Assembly: GCA_040386075.1 (NCBI GenBank)
Contig: JAZKGE010000014.1
Coordinates: 16,246-80,245, forward strand
Length of the DNA: 64,000 nucleotides
Reading direction: 5' to 3'
Source: UBA4416 sp040386075
Lineage (GTDB): Bacteria > Bacteroidota > Bacteroidia > B-17B0 > Aurantibacillaceae
Shown piece after piece: positions 17,146 through 27,600 of the stretch. Each line of letters begins with the position of its first letter. The stretch's first letter is position 1. The position numbers and the translations under genes are program-made. The notes under the pieces were generated by a model. That model was given only the letters and a program-made list of their open reading frames with translations, was not told where the DNA came from and made no database searches.

Positions 17146-19239
17146 TTATTCTACTATTATTTTTTGTGTGGTTATCGCATTATCTACATTCATTTTCACA
17201 AAATAAATACCTTTGCTTAAGTCGCTTACAGGAATATTGATCAAATGATATCCGTTTCCTAATGTTTGCTGTGCAATTTTTCTAACAGCCCTTCCCAAAA
17301 CATCATCTAAGGTTATTTCTACTTTCTTATCTTCCAGCAGGTCAAATGCTACTGATATGTTTTGATTTGCAGGATTAGGGAAGACATTAAGGTTCAATAA
17401 TGAATGCATTGTTTCTTTTAAGGAAGTAACAGTGCTCAGATTAATATCATCAATGTAAAAATTATTAGATGAACCTGCCTCAGATGTATACCTTATGCGG
17501 AATAACACATTAGTTGCAGAGGCTAAAGATCCAATGGTGATTACTTCCTGGTGAAACTGGGCCGGTGTTGGATTAAAATTTCCATTAACAATGCCACTTA
17601 CACCTGCTGTAGTTGCTTTTATGTTTTTGGTTAAACGTGGTACCCATGATGCACCACAGGTGGTTGAGAAATATATGCTAAATGAATCATAGGAGGTGTG
17701 TGTTGTGGTGTCCCTTTCGGCACCTGCCCACTTAAAAGTTAATGCTACATTTGGCATTGCATTAAAGTTATATGTTGGAGAGTAAAGTTCTACCATAGAA
17801 GATGGAGCTACAGTTTGACTCACTATAACACTTTTATTACCGGTAGCTGCTGCTGTTGATGTTTGCTGCCAGTTGGTGTTAGTTGCTGATATGTTTTTTA
17901 CGCTCCATATTGAGTTAGGTAAAGTGCTGGTTTCAAAACTTTCATATATCGAAGTCGATACAGGAGCTGGTAAAACAATAACATAACCTGTTTTTACTTC
18001 AGGAGTTGAGTTTCCTACAGAATTACTCGAAACTAACTGTACCGAATATGTTCCTGGATTGTTGTATGTGATGGTTGGGTTTTGAACATTTGATGTATTT
18101 GGCGTCCCTCCTTCAAAGCTCCATGTCCAGCCAGTTGGTGCAGCTATATTACTTTGATCAGTATAAGTTATAGATTGTCCCGCGCAGATGACTTGCTTGT
18201 CAGACTTAAAGAGAGCAGCAGGAGCGCATTGAGCAGGAGGAGTGATACCGGTAGCAGCTAAATTAGAAGATGACGCTAAATTATTTCTTCCACCATTTGA
18301 AGAGTTAAGTGCATTGGTCATACGCGTGGCCTGCCCATTGGTAAACATTACACTGCAATAGGAGTAATCCATGTAATTCTGGTAGTTTTCGGAAACACCC
18401 GGTGTACATATCTGTGAACCAAGTAAAGTAGAACACGAAGTATATCCCTTAGTTAAAGGAGTGTCGCCTACCGCATCGTTTCCACAGGCAACGCCAGGGT
18501 TATTTGAGTTGCCCCACACATGTTGTAAATTGAACCAGTGACCTACTTCGTGCGTTAATGCTCTCGATTGATTTACATTGCCCGTACCAATGCTCCCCAC
18601 ATAATTTTGTAATATCAGAATTGCATCCATTGGAGAACCTGTTCCTAAACTACCTGGATAATAAGCGTAACCTGCAGCACCACTTTCAATACCTTTTACA
18701 ACATAGATGTTAAGATACATGGTTGGATCCCAGGTATAAATGTAATCCTGGAAGTCGCCTTCCCAACTATTTGTTTTAGGATCAAAAATACGGTCAATGC
18801 CGCTTGTGCAATTGCCATTGGGGTCCAGTTTTGCCAGTACAAATGTAAAATGCACATTTCCAATAGCACTTTTCATGGGAGCAATAACCAGCGAAGTATC
18901 GGCATTCTGCAAATTAAAATCTCTGTTAAAAATGGCCATTTGATTATGTATTTGTGCATCCGAAATGTTTTCGTTCCCATTTACATGTAATACGTGAAAC
19001 ACAACAGGTATGGTATAATCAACTGCAGCAGTTTTCTGAACAGCTGATGTATTCTCGGCTTTATTTAACTCAACCTGAGAAACCTCAAATTGTTGTTTTA
19101 ACTCAGGATGTTTTTTGAAATGAGCCTCCATGGCTTCCACCGATCCACACCAGTGTTGGTTTACCGGGTTTATTTGTTGAGAAAATAAAGAATGGGCAGT
19201 TAAGCAAATAGTAACTGCCAGTGATAAAATTTTTTGCAT
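17146..19239 (-). CDS. Secreted M43-type zinc metalloprotease with T9SS type A sorting domain
   Basis: The 697-residue protein has a signal peptide (1-20), a propeptide-like region, and a metzincin catalytic domain with HExxHxxxxxH at 230-240 (HEVGHWFNLQH) and a Met-turn in NYMDYS near 290, as in pappalysin-like M43 proteases. A PKD domain follows (about 345-425; WTWSFEGGTPNTSN), then a jelly-roll-like adhesion region containing FYIDDINL near 600, and a type IX secretion type A sorting domain at about 617-697 (NVFPNPANQ ... GIYFVKM). It should be exported by Sec, cross the outer membrane through the T9SS and be released or attached to LPS. The C-terminal domain is complete. It is monocistronic with its own promoter and terminator. 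Confidence 0.94.
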   Translation of the reverse strand: MQKILSLAVTICLTAHSLFSQQINPVNQHWCGSVEAMEAHFKKHPELKQQFEVSQVELNKAENTSAVQKTAAVDYTIPVVFHVLHVNGNENISDAQIHNQMAIFNRDFNLQNADTSLVIAPMKSAIGNVHFTFVLAKLDPNGNCTSGIDRIFDPKTNSWEGDFQDYIYTWDPTMYLNIYVVKGIESGAAGYAYYPGSLGTGSPMDAILILQNYVGSIGTGNVNQSRALTHEVGHWFNLQHVWGNSNNPGVACGNDAVGDTPLTKGYTSCSTLLGSQICTPGVSENYQNYMDYSYCSVMFTNGQATRMTNALNSSNGGRNNLASSSNLAATGITPPAQCAPAALFKSDKQVICAGQSITYTDQSNIAAPTGWTWSFEGGTPNTSNVQNPTITYNNPGTYSVQLVSSNSVGNSTPEVKTGYVIVLPAPVSTSIYESFETSTLPNSIWSVKNISATNTNWQQTSTAAATGNKSVIVSQTVAPSSMVELYSPTYNFNAMPNVALTFKWAGAERDTTTHTSYDSFSIYFSTTCGASWVPRLTKNIKATTAGVSGIVNGNFNPTPAQFHQEVITIGSLASATNVLFRIRYTSEAGSSNNFYIDDINLSTVTSLKETMHSLLNLNVFPNPANQNISVAFDLLEDKKVEITLDDVLGRAVRKIAQQTLGNGYHLINIPVSDLSKGIYFVKMNVDNAITTQKIIVE

Positions 19240-19261
19240 TTAGCTTTGTTTTTATGAATAT

Positions 19262-19292
19262 ACAAGGTACAGATATTATACTATTTTACAAA
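19262..19292 (-). promoter_or_regulatory. Candidate promoter of the M43 protease
   Basis: Reading the minus strand, TTTG (19292-19289) is followed after 19 nt by TACCTTGT (19269-19262), one residue shifted from the TAnnTTTG consensus, about 22 nt before the ATG. Confidence 0.4.
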
Positions 19293-19363
19293 GCTCCCTA
19301 TTTAAAATACTTCTGTTAAATATCATAATATTCTCTTATGTTTATGTTTCTAAATTCTGTTTT

Positions 19364-20383
19364 ATGTTTGTAGATCTAAGAAGCGATACTGTTACCAAAC
19401 CGTCTAAAGCTATGCTCGACGCAATGTTCAATGCTCCTGTGGGAGATGATGTGTTTGGAGAAGACCCCACGATTAAATTACTGGAAGAAAAGTCAGCTAC
19501 TTTATTTGATAAAGAATCAGCTTTGTTTTGTCCCAGTGGTACTATGACCAACCAAATAGCAATTCGTTGCCACACCAGACCCGGTGATGAATTGATCTGT
19601 GATGTTAATTCACATATTTATAATTATGAAGGTGGTGGAATTTCATCTAACTCGGGTGTACAGGCGAAATTGGTACAAGGTGACCGGGGAAGAATTACAG
19701 CAAAACATATTGAAGATAATATCAATGCAGATCATGACTGGTTAACCCGCACATCTTTGGTTTGCCTCGAAAACACCGTGAACAGAGCAGGAGGAAGTTG
19801 TTACGACCTGGATGCAATTCGGGATATCAAACAATTGTGTGTTCAAAAAGGGCTCCCCTTACATTTAGATGGTGCACGTATTTTTAATGCCCTGGTTGAA
19901 AATAATTATGATGCAAGAGATATCGGGCATCAATTTGATTCGGTCTCTATTTGTTTAAGTAAAGGATTGGGAGCACCAGTTGGATCTTTACTTTTAGGAA
20001 CAAAAGATTTTATTAAAAAAGCCAGGCGTGCTCGCAAAGTATTTGGTGGCGGGATGCGCCAGGCAGGTATTTTAGCCGCAGCTGGTATTTATGCCTTGGA
20101 TAATAACGTAGAGCGGTTAAAGGAAGATCATGGGCGTGCTAAAGAAATTGGTAAAACATTAAGTGCTTTGCCTTTTGTAGAAAGCGTGATGCCGGTTGAT
20201 ACTAACATAGTGATCTTCGATCTGAATGATAAATATACAGCCGCCGCTTTTGAGGAAAAATTGCAGCCTTTTGATATCAAAGTCTCTGTTTTTGGAAAAC
20301 AGACCGTTCGCTTTGTTACACATTTGGATTTTACTGACGACATGTTAACAAAGGTTATTGACGTATTGAAAACGAAAGTTTAA
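19364..20383 (+). CDS. ltaE: Low-specificity L-threonine aldolase
   Basis: The 339-residue PLP enzyme cleaves L-threonine and allo-threonine to glycine and acetaldehyde. The N-terminus VDLRSDTVTKP is diagnostic, the PLP-pairing aspartate is D169 in HLDGAR, and the Schiff-base lysine is K200 in SICLSKGLGAPVGS. Length is normal. It lies 7 bp before a TPR membrane protein gene and may be co-transcribed with it, though no functional tie is evident. Confidence 0.95.
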   Translation: MFVDLRSDTVTKPSKAMLDAMFNAPVGDDVFGEDPTIKLLEEKSATLFDKESALFCPSGTMTNQIAIRCHTRPGDELICDVNSHIYNYEGGGISSNSGVQAKLVQGDRGRITAKHIEDNINADHDWLTRTSLVCLENTVNRAGGSCYDLDAIRDIKQLCVQKGLPLHLDGARIFNALVENNYDARDIGHQFDSVSICLSKGLGAPVGSLLLGTKDFIKKARRARKVFGGGMRQAGILAAAGIYALDNNVERLKEDHGRAKEIGKTLSALPFVESVMPVDTNIVIFDLNDKYTAAAFEEKLQPFDIKVSVFGKQTVRFVTHLDFTDDMLTKVIDVLKTKV

Positions 20384-20390
20384 GATCAGG

Positions 20391-22082
20391 ATGAGGATAC
20401 TGATCTCTATAGTTTGTTTAGTTTTTTTGATCCAGCTTGTTGTTGCACAGACACCTGAAAGTCCTGTGGTTCAGAAAAAAAAGCTGGACTCTTTATTTTT
20501 AACTTTGAAGCAATTGCCCGAAAAAGGTTCGAAAGCAAATGATACTAACAGGATCAATATTATGTTCAACTTGATTAAAAGAACCTATGACGATACGATG
20601 GAGTACTATGTTAATTATGCATTCCGCTTATGCAGTAATTATTCACCTGTTGTGGCAAATGCAGAGATCAAAACTAAAGTAGATATCCAGGAAATACTTA
20701 AAAAAGATATATACCTGGGATTCTATTTAAGGTCAAAATCCAGACTGCTTCTTATTTTGGGAAGAATTCAACGCGATGGAAATAAAAAGGTTCATTATTA
20801 TCTGAACTCTCTTAAGATCTATGAGAAAATGGACGATAAGCGGGGAATGGCCAGCGCATATACCCATATCAGTAATGTGTATTATCATCAATTTGCATTT
20901 GCAAAGGCAATTGAAAATATTTTGGTTGCTCAAAATATTTATCGCGAAATCGGTGATAAGCTTGAACTGGCAAATACCTATTTTACTTTAGGGGACATAT
21001 ATCAACTACAAAGTGATTTTGATAGATCGCTGCAAAATTATACTGAAGCATTAAATATCGCAAAACAAATAAATAATGTATTTGAATGTGGGGTTTATTA
21101 CGAACGTATAGGCAATTGCTACATTGATATGGGCAATTTCCCGAAAGCTATCGAGAATCATTTTGCTTCATTGAAAATGTCAGAGAAATTAGAAGATATT
21201 AAAGGGGTTGGAGATTCATACGGAGATATTGCAGCTATTTATTTAAGCATGAATAATTATCAGAAAAGTCTTGATAATTATTTAGCTGCCTTGAATAAAT
21301 ACAAAGAATTTGCAGCGCCTGAACACATTGGAAATGGATATAAAGACGTTGCTAAACTAAATCACCTAATGCACAAAAATGAAACGGCTTTGAGTTACCT
21401 CGATTCTGCATTGGTCATGTACGAAAATGAAGAAATAGATTATTATGTTGCTACAACCTATTCATTAATGAGCGATGTGTATGTTGAAAAACGTGATATT
21501 TCAAAAGCCATAGATTGTATTAATAAAGAGATTGCAATTGGTAGAAAGCGAAAATACATTGAGTTATTAAAAGATGGATACAATAAATTATCAGCAATTT
21601 ATGTGAAACAAAACGATTATAAAGAAGCTTATCATTATCATCTTTTGTATACAGAAATGAAGGATAGTTCGGCAAATTCGGGCGATGAAACAGTTGCTAA
21701 TATCACCGAAATGCAATCAAAGTTTGATAAGGAGAAAGCAGAGCAGGAAAGATTGCTTCATGAAGCTGTACTTGCACAAAAAGAGTCGAGGTTAGAGCAG
21801 GAAAGAACACAACGTTATGCCTTGTATGGAGGATTGGCTCTGGTACTTGTGTTTTCAGTTTTTCTCTTTAATCGTTTTCGGGTTACTCAAAAACAAAAAA
21901 TAATTATCGAAGAACAGAAGCAATTAGTTGATGAAGCTTTTAAAAATCTCAAGGAAAAAAATAAGGAAGTTATGGACAGTATCACTTATGCAAGAAGGAT
22001 CCAAAGGGCTGTGGTAACTTCTGAAATGTACATCGAAAAACAATTGAATCGGTTAATTAAAGACAATAAAGAAAGTTCTTAA
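20391..22082 (+). CDS. TPR membrane protein ending at a phosphatase-type linker
   Basis: The 563-residue protein has a signal peptide (MRILISIVCLVFLIQLVVAQ), a long tetratricopeptide region (about 100-410), a coiled coil, one membrane helix near 477-497 (LYGGLALVLVFSVFLF), and a short cytoplasmic coiled coil. It ends with MDSITYARRIQRAVV and about 20 more residues. That SI-x-YA-x-RIQ stretch is the usual linker leading into a SpoIIE/PP2C phosphatase in Bacteroidota signalling proteins, but here the protein stops shortly after it, so no catalytic domain exists. It may work as a scaffold or dominant partner. Its stop codon overlaps that of the convergent TonB receptor gene within TTAA. Confidence 0.85.
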   Translation: MRILISIVCLVFLIQLVVAQTPESPVVQKKKLDSLFLTLKQLPEKGSKANDTNRINIMFNLIKRTYDDTMEYYVNYAFRLCSNYSPVVANAEIKTKVDIQEILKKDIYLGFYLRSKSRLLLILGRIQRDGNKKVHYYLNSLKIYEKMDDKRGMASAYTHISNVYYHQFAFAKAIENILVAQNIYREIGDKLELANTYFTLGDIYQLQSDFDRSLQNYTEALNIAKQINNVFECGVYYERIGNCYIDMGNFPKAIENHFASLKMSEKLEDIKGVGDSYGDIAAIYLSMNNYQKSLDNYLAALNKYKEFAAPEHIGNGYKDVAKLNHLMHKNETALSYLDSALVMYENEEIDYYVATTYSLMSDVYVEKRDISKAIDCINKEIAIGRKRKYIELLKDGYNKLSAIYVKQNDYKEAYHYHLLYTEMKDSSANSGDETVANITEMQSKFDKEKAEQERLLHEAVLAQKESRLEQERTQRYALYGGLALVLVFSVFLFNRFRVTQKQKIIIEEQKQLVDEAFKNLKEKNKEVMDSITYARRIQRAVVTSEMYIEKQLNRLIKDNKESS

Positions 22083-24577
22083 AACTTCACCTGTAATTTC
22101 AAATTCAACGTTCTGCGTGTTAAATAATTTGGAACGGCATATTGTCGGTTAGTAACATCCGTGATCCATGTATAGGAAACAGTATTGTCTATCTGCAACA
22201 GGTTAAATATTTCAACACTAATGAACATACCTTTTAAATGATGGAAAGGATTTTTCTTTGGTAAAGGTTTGTCTTCTTTAATGATCTGGTAAGCTAAACC
22301 TATATCAACCCTTCTGTAAGGAGGCATTCTAAATACTTGTTTCCAACGTTCATGTCCCGGAGGACCAAATGGTAACCCTGTTCCAAATTGCATGTTCAAG
22401 TACATTTTGCAGGACGGAACTCTTGGTATGTAATCCTGGAAGAACATGCCAAAGGTTACACGCTGATCGGTTGGTCTTGGTATATAACCAGGGTGAACAA
22501 CATTACTGTCAACGGCTTTTGTATCAAACGTATAACCCTTAATAATGGTGTCGCCGGATGCATTAAAATAGGTTACTTTTCTGTCATCACTGATATTCTC
22601 CATGGTCTTTAAATAACCGATCGTAGCCCAGGATTCAATACCCTTGATAAATTCACCGTTAATTCTCAGGTCAACGCCCTGCGTATAACCTATCGAATTA
22701 TTTTTGGCGAAATAGCGGATACGCGTATTGTCAATTTCATAAGGGATCAGATCTTTCAGTTCTTTATAATATCCTGCCAGGATCACTTTAAAAGGACGAC
22801 GCCATAATTTAAAATTATAATCAGCAGATAATAAATAGTGAATGGATTGTTGTGCTCTGATATTTGAATTCAGTTTTCCGTCAAAACCACGCATCTCTCT
22901 GTAAAAAGGTGGTTGATAGTAATATCCCCAGGAAGCTTTAAATAAAATATCCTGTTTCCAGTATGGTTTATAGGATAATGTTAACCTTGGCGACACAACA
23001 GTTTGTTTGTTGAAATCCCAGTAGTTTGCTCGTACACCTGCTGTAGTGGTGATCATTGAGGAATCGCGTAAACGCTTACTGAACGTGTATTGTAAGTACC
23101 CCTGTACACGGTTGGTTTGTAAATTTATTTTTGTTTTAACAACATCTATGAGATTAATTTCATTAGCACTATAGGGACTCACATAGCCGGCAGAGTCGAT
23201 CGTTCTCCATTCACTTAATTTATCTTCAATGATCTCGTGTTGGTAACGTGCCCCCCATAATAATTCGCTGTTTCTTCCAATAGAGCGGGTTCCTTTATGT
23301 TCAATATTAAATACCGAAGCATCTATTCTGTTTCGTCCGTTATTTAAAAATGTGCCTACACCCCTGTTAAATGCAACCTGTCCAAAATTATCTTTACCAA
23401 AATCCGCTTCCAGTTGATCAATGTAGTATTGTCCCTGCACCGTATATTTTTCTTCTTCTGTAGCATGGTAGGCCGATGCGATCAGTTTTAGTTTGGTGCG
23501 TTGGTTTGGCTTAAAGGTAGTAGATAAACCTCCCATCATGGTTGTATATTGGGTAAGTTCTTGTCCGTCGAAATAGATACTCAATTTCACAGCGTTATTC
23601 ACTGTCCCAAATGTAGTTTCCCTGTTGGCGGGAATAACTAAATATTGATTATTGGCTACATTTCCTAAAAATTCAACGGTCCATTTTTCGTTTAAAGTAA
23701 ATGTGATAAAAGATTGTACATCATAAAAGCGCGGACGATACTCGCCTTTGGTATCCATACTTTTTAATAGATACGTATTTGATTTATAACGTGAGCCAAG
23801 ACTCCAGGCAACAACCCTGTTCTTTGAAACCCCTTGTAAGTGTAAACTCCCACCCAATAAACTACCACTTACGGTTCCTGCAAACTTTAATGGTTTTTTA
23901 TAAGTGATGTCTAATACCGACGACATTTTATCGCCATACTTTGCTTCAAAACCTCCTGCCGAAAAATCAATATTACCTACCATATCGGGGTTTGCAAAGC
24001 TTAACCCTTCCTGTTGCCCGCTTCTTGCCAAAAACGGACGATACACTTCTATGTCGTTTACATACACTAAATTTTCGTCAAAATTTCCACCACGAACAGA
24101 GTAACCGCTACTTAATTCATTATTACTGCTTACACCAATCTGTGTTTTGATAAGATCTTCAATATTTCCGCTTGGACTTGGTATGTAAATGAAATTTTTA
24201 GGATCAATGCGTTGTATTTCTCTGTTTCTGTTTGATTCATAAATGACATCAACTTCACCGATATTATTTTTAGATACCAAGCGAGTATTAAAAGTTGCTT
24301 TTTCACCTGCTTTCAGATTAAATTTTGTTTTGATCTGTATGTAGCTGATGTTATATGCAGAAAGCGTAATGTCTTTATCAGCCGGAACAGTTAATGTATA
24401 ATACCCATTAGCATCAGTTGTCGTATTAATAGAGCCATCTTCTAAAATAGCAACTTGCACATCGGGGATACTAACACCGTCATCATCTTTAATGGTACCC
24501 GAAATAGTAGCCGTTTGTCCAATCGCAATGATCCCGATGAAGAAAAGAATAATGGTATATACGTGTTTTTGCAGCAC
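22079..24577 (-). CDS. TonB-dependent outer-membrane receptor
   Basis: The 832-residue protein starts at a GTG giving a signal peptide (LQKHVYTIILFFIGIIAIGQ), followed by a carboxypeptidase-regulatory-like domain (about 22-105; ISGTIKDDDGVSIPDV), a plug domain (about 115-230; VRGGNFDENLVYVNDIEVY) and a long beta-barrel with a C-terminal aromatic-type strand ending in KLQVKF. It should import a ligand with energy from TonB-ExbBD. There is no SusD-like partner, so it is not a SusCD pair. The substrate is unknown, and neighbours do not help. The stop overlaps the convergent TPR gene. Confidence 0.93.
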   Translation of the reverse strand: MLQKHVYTIILFFIGIIAIGQTATISGTIKDDDGVSIPDVQVAILEDGSINTTTDANGYYTLTVPADKDITLSAYNISYIQIKTKFNLKAGEKATFNTRLVSKNNIGEVDVIYESNRNREIQRIDPKNFIYIPSPSGNIEDLIKTQIGVSSNNELSSGYSVRGGNFDENLVYVNDIEVYRPFLARSGQQEGLSFANPDMVGNIDFSAGGFEAKYGDKMSSVLDITYKKPLKFAGTVSGSLLGGSLHLQGVSKNRVVAWSLGSRYKSNTYLLKSMDTKGEYRPRFYDVQSFITFTLNEKWTVEFLGNVANNQYLVIPANRETTFGTVNNAVKLSIYFDGQELTQYTTMMGGLSTTFKPNQRTKLKLIASAYHATEEEKYTVQGQYYIDQLEADFGKDNFGQVAFNRGVGTFLNNGRNRIDASVFNIEHKGTRSIGRNSELLWGARYQHEIIEDKLSEWRTIDSAGYVSPYSANEINLIDVVKTKINLQTNRVQGYLQYTFSKRLRDSSMITTTAGVRANYWDFNKQTVVSPRLTLSYKPYWKQDILFKASWGYYYQPPFYREMRGFDGKLNSNIRAQQSIHYLLSADYNFKLWRRPFKVILAGYYKELKDLIPYEIDNTRIRYFAKNNSIGYTQGVDLRINGEFIKGIESWATIGYLKTMENISDDRKVTYFNASGDTIIKGYTFDTKAVDSNVVHPGYIPRPTDQRVTFGMFFQDYIPRVPSCKMYLNMQFGTGLPFGPPGHERWKQVFRMPPYRRVDIGLAYQIIKEDKPLPKKNPFHHLKGMFISVEIFNLLQIDNTVSYTWITDVTNRQYAVPNYLTRRTLNLKLQVKF

Positions 24578-24669
24578 AGGTTAAATAACGGACTTAAGCT
24601 ACAAATATTGCAAAAAGAAATGGAATTTCAGTTCTTCCGGCTATCTAAATAGGCTTATAAATCAGTTTG

Positions 24670-27600
24670 TTACCTTATTAAACTCACAAAACCATTTATA
24701 CTTTTCGATACACCTTCGATCGTTTTGATCTCGGCAATGTAAAAATAGGTCCCTTCTTCACATTCCCTGCTGTTGAACATATTTGTTCCATTCCAGCCAT
24801 TTGTTGGTCCGTCAAACTCTCCCATTTTCTCTCCCCAGCGATTTCTGATCTCACAGTGAATGGCGGTAATGGCAGCAGACTTGAACATAAACATATCGTT
24901 GGCACCATCTCCGTTTGGTGTAAATACATTGATTTCAAAATTTGAACAAGGAATTAAACTCACGTGAATGGAATCTGTTTTTACACAATTGCCATTTTGA
25001 GATGAGACCCAATACGTACCACTTTGTGTTACTGAAATTGATGGACTGGTTGAGCCAGTATTCCAAACATAATTGCCGTAATTACTAGAACATGAAATTG
25101 TTATTGCTGCGTTATCACAACCAAGCGTATCGTTTGTAGCCATCATAACAGGGTATGGAACAACAGTTATAGAGTCGTAAGCCGTATAGCCTGGACAAAA
25201 CACATTTGTAGCTATAACACCATAATAACCACTGTAGGAAGTATCCGCAGCTAAAAATGAAATGTTACTGCCAAAACCTACATAGCCATTCATACCATAC
25301 CAGTTATAAGTAGAAGTTGAATTTGGAGCAGCACTTAAAAATATACTGTCGCCTGCGCACACGGTTGTGTTACCTGTAATGGTTGGGGTAGGTGGTGTTT
25401 GTAATACAGTTAGTCCAATTGTGCTTGCAGTACTCATGCATCCAAATAAATTGGAAGTAATAGAGTATGTGCCCGACTGATTAACAGCTGCATTTATAAT
25501 ATTTAATGAATCACTTGTATTTGAATAATTATTTGGCCCCTGCCATTCATAACTGTAATTTGGATTGGCGTTTACAGCGATCGAATAATTGGATCCTTCA
25601 CAAATAGAATCGTTTGCTGAAATGATCGGTGCTATTGAATTCAATACATAGATGTTTGTAGAAGAAGTTGGACTGTTGCAGCCAAAGCCGGATACCTGTA
25701 ACGAATATATTCCGGCATTTGTACTATCAGCATTACCAATTAAAATATGGTTTGTATTATTAGTTCCAATTCCTGGTCCCGACCAGTTATAAGTGGCTCC
25801 ATTTATATACGGTGCCGTGATGATCAAACTATCATGTTTACAAACAGTCGTATCTGTTAAAAGCATAGGTGTAATAGATGTTTGATGCATAAATACCGTA
25901 GCAGGAATGCCCGAGCTATGACAACCTGTAGCATTAACAGAAGCAACATAATATGTAGTTTGTGTGGTTAAAGATGGCGTTACATAGGTAGTTCCTATAT
26001 TAATAACAGAACCACTATTTATATTCGGGAACCAATGTAATTGATTACCGAAACTTGTAGCAGATAAAGTAGCGGTTTGGCCGGCACAAATGGTATCATT
26101 ACTAACAGAAGCAGGTGGAAATACAGTAGAAGTAAATGCAACGGTAACAGGAGAAGATTTTGCTGTACAACCATATATGTCGGTTACTTCCAGTGTATAA
26201 CTGCCGGGAGAGTGAACGGTATAATTTTGTCCCAAATGATTACCGGGTTGCCATACATAATTTGTCATGCCTGAATTGCCCGTCAGTAATACCGAATCGA
26301 AAGGACAAACCGTTGTTGAACCAAAGGTAGTAATGTTAGCTACAGGATTAGACCCGAGGATATTAATGGATAAGGAAGTTGTAATGCCGCACATAGTTAC
26401 CTGACAAGAGTAAACACCAGGACTTGTAATAATTTTTGTAGCACCGCTGCCAGACAAAGGTGCATTCCAAACAATCTGAGTGGCATCTAACGTAATAACA
26501 TTTAAAGTGATGGGTTGATTATTACAAATAATATTTGTTGGCGTACTAATTAAGTAAGGTGTGGCATATTGTTTTAGTTCAACAGTATTGGTTGTAAATA
26601 CACAACCTGTATTATCAGTAACAATGCAATGGTAAAAGCCTGACTGTTGACTATAAAAACTTTGTGTATTGATAGGAAGTAGGCCCGATGGGCCATGCCA
26701 CTCATAGTTAGTAGCATTTGGTAAATTCAGTGTGAGTTTAATGGAATCATTAGGACAAATAATAGAGTTGTATGGGTTTAATATGATAAAAGGGTTTGGT
26801 TTTACTGTTACGTATAATTGATCACCGGTTACACCTGTACATCCTGATATGGTATCTGTTAGATAAGCATTTATGTGATAGTAACCTTGATTGTAAACCA
26901 TTATTGAATCATTCGGACTTATTGTATAAGTAATGTTAGGGGAGCTAAACCCGCTAATAATTCCGATTAATAAAGAGGAGTCCCCGGGGCATAATAAATT
27001 GTTACCTGTAAGATTAAGAGTTGCACTGGGCGTAGGTTTTACTATTATATAAATATGTCCAGTAAAATAAATAGTATCATGTGTGCATAAATTGTTGATG
27101 ACATAACCTACCGTATAGGTATAATTACCGGTTGCAGAGGCTGTAGCATAAAAACTCAAATCACAATGATTAAAAGAATTTACAGGACTGAGACTTAATC
27201 CCGGTGTTTGTGAAACAGTGAAAACTCCCTGATGATCGACACATGGATACGGGTAGTTTAAACCGGGATTTGATATCGAATCACAAATGATGTGAATGTC
27301 ATTATAATTCTCGCATATTTTTATGGTATCGTTTTTTTGTTTAGGGCCAAAATTAGGAATTGGCGGATCCAATTGAATGTGTATGGTATTTGTATCAGTG
27401 CATCCATAAACATTAGTAACAACAAAATAATGCCCTCCACTTGTGTTAACAATGGCTGAAGAATCATGTGTACTTAATGAATTACCATACCATTGATATA
27501 AATTTCCTTGTATATTTCCTCCGGTGAGTGTAATAGTAGATGGCCCGCATACGTGAATGTTGTTAGCCATAGGAAAATGTTGATTGTTGACACCAAGATT

